A DNA stretch of 64,000 bases, taken from Suilimivivens sp964393865 (lineage in GTDB: Bacteria; Bacillota; Clostridia; Lachnospirales; Lachnospiraceae). The stretch is taken from positions 1-64,000 of the forward strand of contig CAYMUW010000004.1 in assembly GCA_964393865.1 (NCBI GenBank), read 5' to 3'. A model generated the notes under the pieces. The model had not been told where the DNA came from. It worked only from the letters and a program-made list of their open reading frames with translations, and made no database searches. Position 1 is the stretch's first letter. Each line of letters opens with the position of its first letter. This document shows positions 60,192 through 64,000 of this stretch, piece after piece. Both the position numbers and the translations under genes were made by a program.

Positions 60192-61253
60192 TTAATCCAT
60201 GATCGATATAATCTGTTCCTCTGCATCCACCTGCACACAGGCGCCATAAGGCAATACCGTTCTTGGCAGTGCATGCCCGAAATTCACATTATAAAGAATG
60301 GGCAGTCCGGGATTATCCACCACCTCTTTATATATCAGTTTGTATTCCTCATAAAACTGTTCATCCTGTGGTTTTCCTACAATGATTCCGCTTACTGCAT
60401 CAAATACACCCTTTGCTCTTAAAGCCTCCAGTTCTTTTCTTACCAGCTCCGGTTCCGGCTTTTCCTCGCTGGTCTCTACAAAAAGAATCTTCCCTTTCCA
60501 CTCATTTAAAGACGGAAAAATATGATACCTGTCACAAATCTCCCGTTGATCCACATACCGGGCAGATGACAATATATCGTACAGGCTTTCCAAGCATCCG
60601 CCCAGCAGTTCTCCCCGAAATCGTTCCGGTCCCTGAAGAAGTTCAAATCCATGAACTTCCCGATGCGTCACACGTTCTGTTCCAACTGCCGCTTCCGAAA
60701 AATCTCTGCGTTCCTCATACCAAACCTTACTTGGTCTGATATCCTTTTGCATATTGCCCTCCAGATAATTCATAAACGCTTCTTTGGTATAAGGCAGCAT
60801 TTCGCCTGCAATCTCCCCCAAATCACATATAAAATTGGGACCGTAAAATGTCTGCATTCCCAATCTGTAAAACATCAAATGATTAATGGTGGTGTCCGAA
60901 AATCCTGTGAACAACTTCGGCGTATCACGAACTGCCTGAGTAAACTCAGAATCCTCCATCAGATAAGGCAGGATGCGGTATGTATCGTCTCCTCCAATCG
61001 CACAGATAATTCCTTTGATCTCACGATCTAAAAAGGCCGCTTTCAAATCCTCCGCTCTTTTTTCGGGATGATCCTGTAAAAAAGCAATTCCTTTCAGCGC
61101 ATTCGGCATAAAAACCGGCTCCAGTCCAAACTCCCTTAAACGCCTGACCCCGATTTCCACATTATGGCTGCAAAAGTCCTCTCCCAGCATTCCGCTGGAC
61201 AGGCTGACTATTGCAACCCGGTCTCCTTTTTTCAATTTAGACGGTATTAACAC
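60192..61253 (-). CDS. S66 family peptidase (LD-carboxypeptidase / MccF-like)
   Basis: 353 residues. KGDRVAIVSLSSGM at the N-terminus, IICAIGGDDTYRILPYL, and the Ser nucleophile in FTGFSDTTINHLMFY. Glu and His of the triad fit LFVETSEEKPEP and VNFGHALP. It cuts LD-linked D-Ala in murein tripeptide recycling or hydrolyses acyl-adenylate antibiotics of the microcin C type. It precedes the DinB-like gene in an apparent operon. Confidence 0.9.
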   Translation of the reverse strand: MLIPSKLKKGDRVAIVSLSSGMLGEDFCSHNVEIGVRRLREFGLEPVFMPNALKGIAFLQDHPEKRAEDLKAAFLDREIKGIICAIGGDDTYRILPYLMEDSEFTQAVRDTPKLFTGFSDTTINHLMFYRLGMQTFYGPNFICDLGEIAGEMLPYTKEAFMNYLEGNMQKDIRPSKVWYEERRDFSEAAVGTERVTHREVHGFELLQGPERFRGELLGGCLESLYDILSSARYVDQREICDRYHIFPSLNEWKGKILFVETSEEKPEPELVRKELEALRAKGVFDAVSGIIVGKPQDEQFYEEYKLIYKEVVDNPGLPILYNVNFGHALPRTVLPYGACVQVDAEEQIISIMD

Positions 61254-61272
61254 TGGTTTCCTCCTTGTAAAA

Positions 61273-62448
61273 TCAAAGCATTAATCGGTAAATGTTGGCT
61301 ACATCCTCCTCACTAAGAGAAGCAAATCCACCAATTGTTCCGTTTCCGCCATTTCCATAACATGCAGTGTGTGCCATAGCCGGAATATCCTTCTCCTTGG
61401 CTCCCAATTCTTCGAAATTGCCTGGCATTCCAATGGACTTTAAGAAACGGCGAAAGGCTTCAATTCCTGCCTTAGCAGTTACCTCGGGATGTGCAAAATC
61501 CATCTCACAGCCCCATACTCTCACTGCCACCTGTGCAAACCGCATTACGTCATGGTGCATATTATAAGTCATCCACGCAGGAAATACCACCGCAAGTCCT
61601 GCTCCGTGTGCACAGTCATAAACAGCAGACAGCTCATGCTCAATTCCATGGCTCGCCCAGTCCTGCGCTCTCCCTACACCGCAGCAATTATTGTGGGCCA
61701 GCATACCTGCCCACATAATATTGGCTCTTGCCTCGTAATTGTCGGGATCAGCAATTACTCTGGGCGCCTCGTGAATCATAGTAAGCAGCAACCCTTCAAT
61801 AACACGGTCCGTCACCTCAACCTCCTTGGTGGTTGTGAAATATCTCTCGAAAAGGTGCGCCATAATATCTGTCACGCCTGCAGCCGTCTGATATGCCGGC
61901 AGTGTCTGTGTAAGCGCCGGATTTAAAATCGAAAACTTAGGGCGCAGTGCCTCACCACCGGCGCCGCGTTTCAGCATTCCCTCCTCCTTGGTAATAACAG
62001 AGTCCGGACTTCCCTCGCTTCCTGCTGCGGCAATGGTAAGCACCGTTCCTACCGGAAGCGCTTTTTCCACCGGCTTTCCCTGATAATAATCCCAGAAGTC
62101 ACCGTCATAGACAGCTCCCGCTGCAATAGCCTTGGCAGAATCAATGGTGCTTCCGCCGCCTACCGCCAAAACAAAATCAATCTGATTTTCCTTACAAAGA
62201 GAAATTCCCTGATACACAAGCCCGCTTCTGGGATTAGGCTTTACGCCCCCTAATTCCATGTATGCAATTTTCTCCGCTTCCAGAGATGCCTTTACCCGGT
62301 CAAGCAGCCCGGAGCGTACCACACTGCCTCCGCCGTAATGGATCAGCACCTTGCTTCCGCCAAAACGCTTCACATATTTTCCGGCTTCCTTCTCCTGATC
62401 CTTTCCAAACACAAAATAAGTGGGACTGTAAAATGTAAAATTATTCAT
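61273..62448 (-). CDS. iron-containing alcohol dehydrogenase (butanol dehydrogenase-like)
   Basis: 391 residues. NAD(P) site GGGSVVRSG and VGGGSTIDSAKAIA. The metal site is D and H in GVTDIMAHLFERYF and two His in HGIEHELSAVYDCAHGAGL. It most resembles BdhA/YqhD enzymes that reduce butyraldehyde and other aldehydes with NAD(P)H. This fits the butyrate pathway seen at the other end of the window, though the two are far apart. GAGAGGAG lies before the start. Confidence 0.92.
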   Translation of the reverse strand: MNNFTFYSPTYFVFGKDQEKEAGKYVKRFGGSKVLIHYGGGSVVRSGLLDRVKASLEAEKIAYMELGGVKPNPRSGLVYQGISLCKENQIDFVLAVGGGSTIDSAKAIAAGAVYDGDFWDYYQGKPVEKALPVGTVLTIAAAGSEGSPDSVITKEEGMLKRGAGGEALRPKFSILNPALTQTLPAYQTAAGVTDIMAHLFERYFTTTKEVEVTDRVIEGLLLTMIHEAPRVIADPDNYEARANIMWAGMLAHNNCCGVGRAQDWASHGIEHELSAVYDCAHGAGLAVVFPAWMTYNMHHDVMRFAQVAVRVWGCEMDFAHPEVTAKAGIEAFRRFLKSIGMPGNFEELGAKEKDIPAMAHTACYGNGGNGTIGGFASLSEEDVANIYRLML

Positions 62449-62635
62449 ACTGTAACCCTGCTCCTCTCATCTAATCTCTTTGCTTTTTAATGATTGCAAA
62501 TGCTTCATACCGTCATTATAATATTGCCGGAGTATTCATGGAAGAAGATTTCTCGCCAAAAGTATAATAAATCAATAAAAGCCGTCTTCACCTGCCTTGG
62601 GGTAAGCAGCCCCCGCTTACCGCAAATACCATATT

Positions 62636-63225
62636 TCATGGAATGGTGAACTTTTTCTTATGCGCCAGCTGCCTTTGCAGCCTTGCCAGTTTTCGCTCAT
62701 ATCTTTTTATTATTTTGGGGTTTTCGTACTTCTTCCCATCCGATGTTATGCATAAATCCTTGATCCCCAAATCCAATCCTATATTTTGCTTCCTGTGCGG
62801 TAATTCTTCATGCCCTGTTTCTACCAGTATTGACACATAGTATTTCCCGCTTGGAACCTGGCTGACTGTAGCTGATTTTATCTGGCCGTTAAACTCTCTG
62901 TGCAGTTTTGCTTTCACTTTTTTTAACTTTGGCAGTTTTATTTTCCCATCCTCAAAATCTACAGCTATATTTCCGTTCGTAAAGTTGGTTGTGTATGATT
63001 TATGGCTGTCATGCTTGCTCTTAAACTTCGGATAGCCTGCATGCTCTTTGAAAAATTTTTGATAGGAAGAATCCATGTTGTAAATTGCATTTGTCAGGAC
63101 GAACTTATCCACTTCCTTCAGCCATTCATATGTATTCTTTAATTCCCTGTTGCAGTAATTGTTACAATCTGTTTTACTGACAGATTTTTTATCCTGCTCA
63201 TAAGCCTCTTTTCTAACCTTTCTTT
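62636..63225 (-). pseudogene. tnpB: TnpB (IS200/IS605 accessory nuclease) remnant, both ends lost
   Basis: Starts abruptly at VRKEAYEQDKKSVSK and continues through NTYEWLKEVDKFVLTNAIYN, then TVSQVPSGKYYVSILVETG and the first RuvC motif IGLDLGIKDLCITSDGKKY. It stops soon after QRQLAHKKK. The first 35 or so residues, the later RuvC Glu and Asp motifs and the zinc finger are gone, so it cannot be an active RNA-guided nuclease. No intact omega-RNA end is seen. Confidence 0.85.
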
Positions 63226-63647
63226 CTATATTTGCATACAAAAATAATATGGTACTGTAATAAATACTTGTGCCTGTTTTTCGATTTCCATGTTCCCATG
63301 ACGTAAGTATAGCACAAGCCGCTACTTTTTATAATGGACTGCCAATACATTCTGTCCTTCAAAACCCGGATAACCGTAATTGTGGACTCTTCTACGACAA
63401 AAAAGATTATATATGTACTATATGGTCTGAAATAAATACTTAACCCCTCAATGACATACCCTGTGTCCTCATATCCTCTGGGAAAAGAATCCAATTCCTC
63501 GATTGCCTTTTTTATCTTTTTTGAGAAATTTTCGGCATATTCACGATATTTGAATGTATCAAGGATGTACTTCTTTGTAGATTTAATATCTAAAAGAGCA
63601 TCCTTTGAAATGACTATTTTATATTTCTTTGGTTTCTCGATAAGCAC
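63213..63647 (-). CDS. RelE/ParE-type toxin, with C-terminal tail read into an IS200-type tnpA fragment
   Basis: 144 codons in one frame. Residues 1-105 are a ParE/RelE fold (YKIVISKDALLDIKSTKKYI, GLSIYFRPYSTYIIFFVVEE, VIRVLKDRMYWQSII). The last 28 (MGTWKSKNRHKYLLQYHIIF, CKYRKK) are the start of an IS200/IS605 Y1 transposase, in frame with the toxin. The native toxin end may lie before the seam, with the tail added when the element inserted. The GTG start overlaps the antitoxin stop by one base. Confidence 0.75.
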   Translation of the reverse strand: MLIEKPKKYKIVISKDALLDIKSTKKYILDTFKYREYAENFSKKIKKAIEELDSFPRGYEDTGYVIEGLSIYFRPYSTYIIFFVVEESTITVIRVLKDRMYWQSIIKSSGLCYTYVMGTWKSKNRHKYLLQYHIIFVCKYRKKG

Positions 63648-63815
63648 TATATTCTATCAATTTCCTCCCATGCCTCTTCGATGGTATAAACCTCACCTTT
63701 TTTCATGCTTGTAATTCCCTTGGCAAGCTCATTGTATAATGCGCCTATGGCATTTTTTTTCAGAGTATTCCGTTTCCATAATATTATTACTAATCGTTTG
63801 TACTACTGGTGCCAT
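63647..63815 (-). pseudogene. antitoxin gene interrupted by a frameshift in an A8 tract
   Basis: ATG 63815 with AAGGGAAG upstream opens MAPVVQTISNNIMETEYSEK. After a run of eight A the frame meets TGA. In the next frame the peptide NAIGALYNELAKGITSMKKG then EVYTIEEAWEEIDRI ends at a TAG that overlaps the toxin start. Seven A would give one uninterrupted 55-residue antitoxin. Either a decayed antitoxin, slippage-dependent expression, or a sequencing error in the homopolymer. Confidence 0.7.
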
Positions 63816-63844
63816 AGTATCACTTCCCTTCAGTATTTGACTAT

Positions 63845-63872
63845 ATTATACTATATAGGGTTTGCATATCAA
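63845..63872 (-). promoter_or_regulatory. promoter of the toxin-antitoxin pair
   Basis: TTGATA (63867-63872) and TATAAT (63845-63850) lie on the minus strand with a 16-base spacer, 30 bases before the antitoxin start. AT-rich repeats around it may be an antitoxin operator. Confidence 0.6.
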
Positions 63873-64000
63873 CAAATTTTATACTTTGCAAACACCAGTA
63901 GCATGCAATTCTGTTTTTTGATATAATAGCGTCATGTACAAAGGCTGTAGGAAGTACGGCAAACAAATTCATTTTACATAATGACACTAAGAAACAGAGG

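Noticed and set aside
62636..63241. Active TnpB RNA-guided nuclease with omega-RNA
   Set aside because: Later RuvC motifs, the zinc finger and the right end are missing.
63900..64000. Possible plus-strand promoter and short ORF at the right edge
   Set aside because: A TATAAT occurs at 63921-63926, but no good -35 is present and the following frame is only 15 codons.

Overview
The window looks like a chromosomal segment of an anaerobic, low-to-mid GC Firmicute of the Lachnospiraceae type. The pointers are a clostridial butyrate pair (thiolase and crotonase), LL-diaminopimelate aminotransferase, a T-box leader, TTGACA/TATAAT promoters with AGGAGG ribosome sites, FprA flavodiiron protein, CarD, Rpn/PD-(D/E)XK proteins and DUF5684. 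I see no rRNA, tRNA, CRISPR array or intact prophage. Most genes lie on the minus strand. This assignment is inferred from gene content only.

Layout. 0-6.8 kb: crt (cut by the left edge) and thlA, then hflK-hflC behind a yybP-ykoY (Mn2+) riboswitch, a LacI regulator and an M23 peptidase. 6.8-12.4 kb: envelope glycosylation genes (GT2-GtrA fusion, polytopic GT-C-like protein), the hibernation factor Hpf, a gene-free AT-rich stretch with two perfect DnaA boxes, and a secreted SH3-NlpC/P60 hydrolase. 12.5-16.6 kb: trxB, an SDR, metF, a metzincin-like membrane protein and two small genes. 16.7-19.2 kb: 2-isopropylmalate synthase with an AraC-type DNA-binding domain fused at its C-terminus, behind a Leu (CUC) T-box. 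19.2-24.8 kb: decayed MCP/esterase and sstT fragments, intact fprA, and Rpn-family genes. 25-34 kb: TauE, DUF5684, a sigma/anti-sigma pair, dapF-dapL, a decayed GT4/histidine-kinase chimera, and glnA with an ANTAR regulator. 34-45 kb: nadE, hslO, a methyltransferase, a DUF368 lipid-carrier translocase and hisC in tight array; further glycosyltransferases; an amino-acid ABC transporter. 45-51 kb: a large surface protein with His/Cys repeats, an acyltransferase, and a lipoprotein plus GT39-like pair. 51-64 kb: a TetM-like GTPase fused to a Rae1-like nuclease, a ROK kinase, a phosphatase, CarD, MATE, decayed radical SAM, DinB, an S66 peptidase, butanol dehydrogenase, an IS200/IS605 remnant and a toxin-antitoxin locus.

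Four things stand out. Two are enzyme fusions: LeuA-AraC, and a ribosome-protection-type GTPase joined to an A-site-nuclease-like NYN domain. The third is a 101-102 bp, two-hairpin repeat present three times. Each time it sits immediately downstream of an intrinsic terminator inside a 5' leader: the Mn2+ riboswitch of hflK, the T-box of leuA, and an unidentified short leader before the His/Cys-repeat protein. The fourth is a set of chimeric gene remnants (MCP::esterase, truncated sstT, GT4::kinase, membrane protein::radical SAM, toxin::tnpA::tnpB), which suggests repeated deletion between neighbouring genes.

All calls were made by reading the sequence and the translated frames. No database search or folding program was run, so family names rest on recognised motifs.
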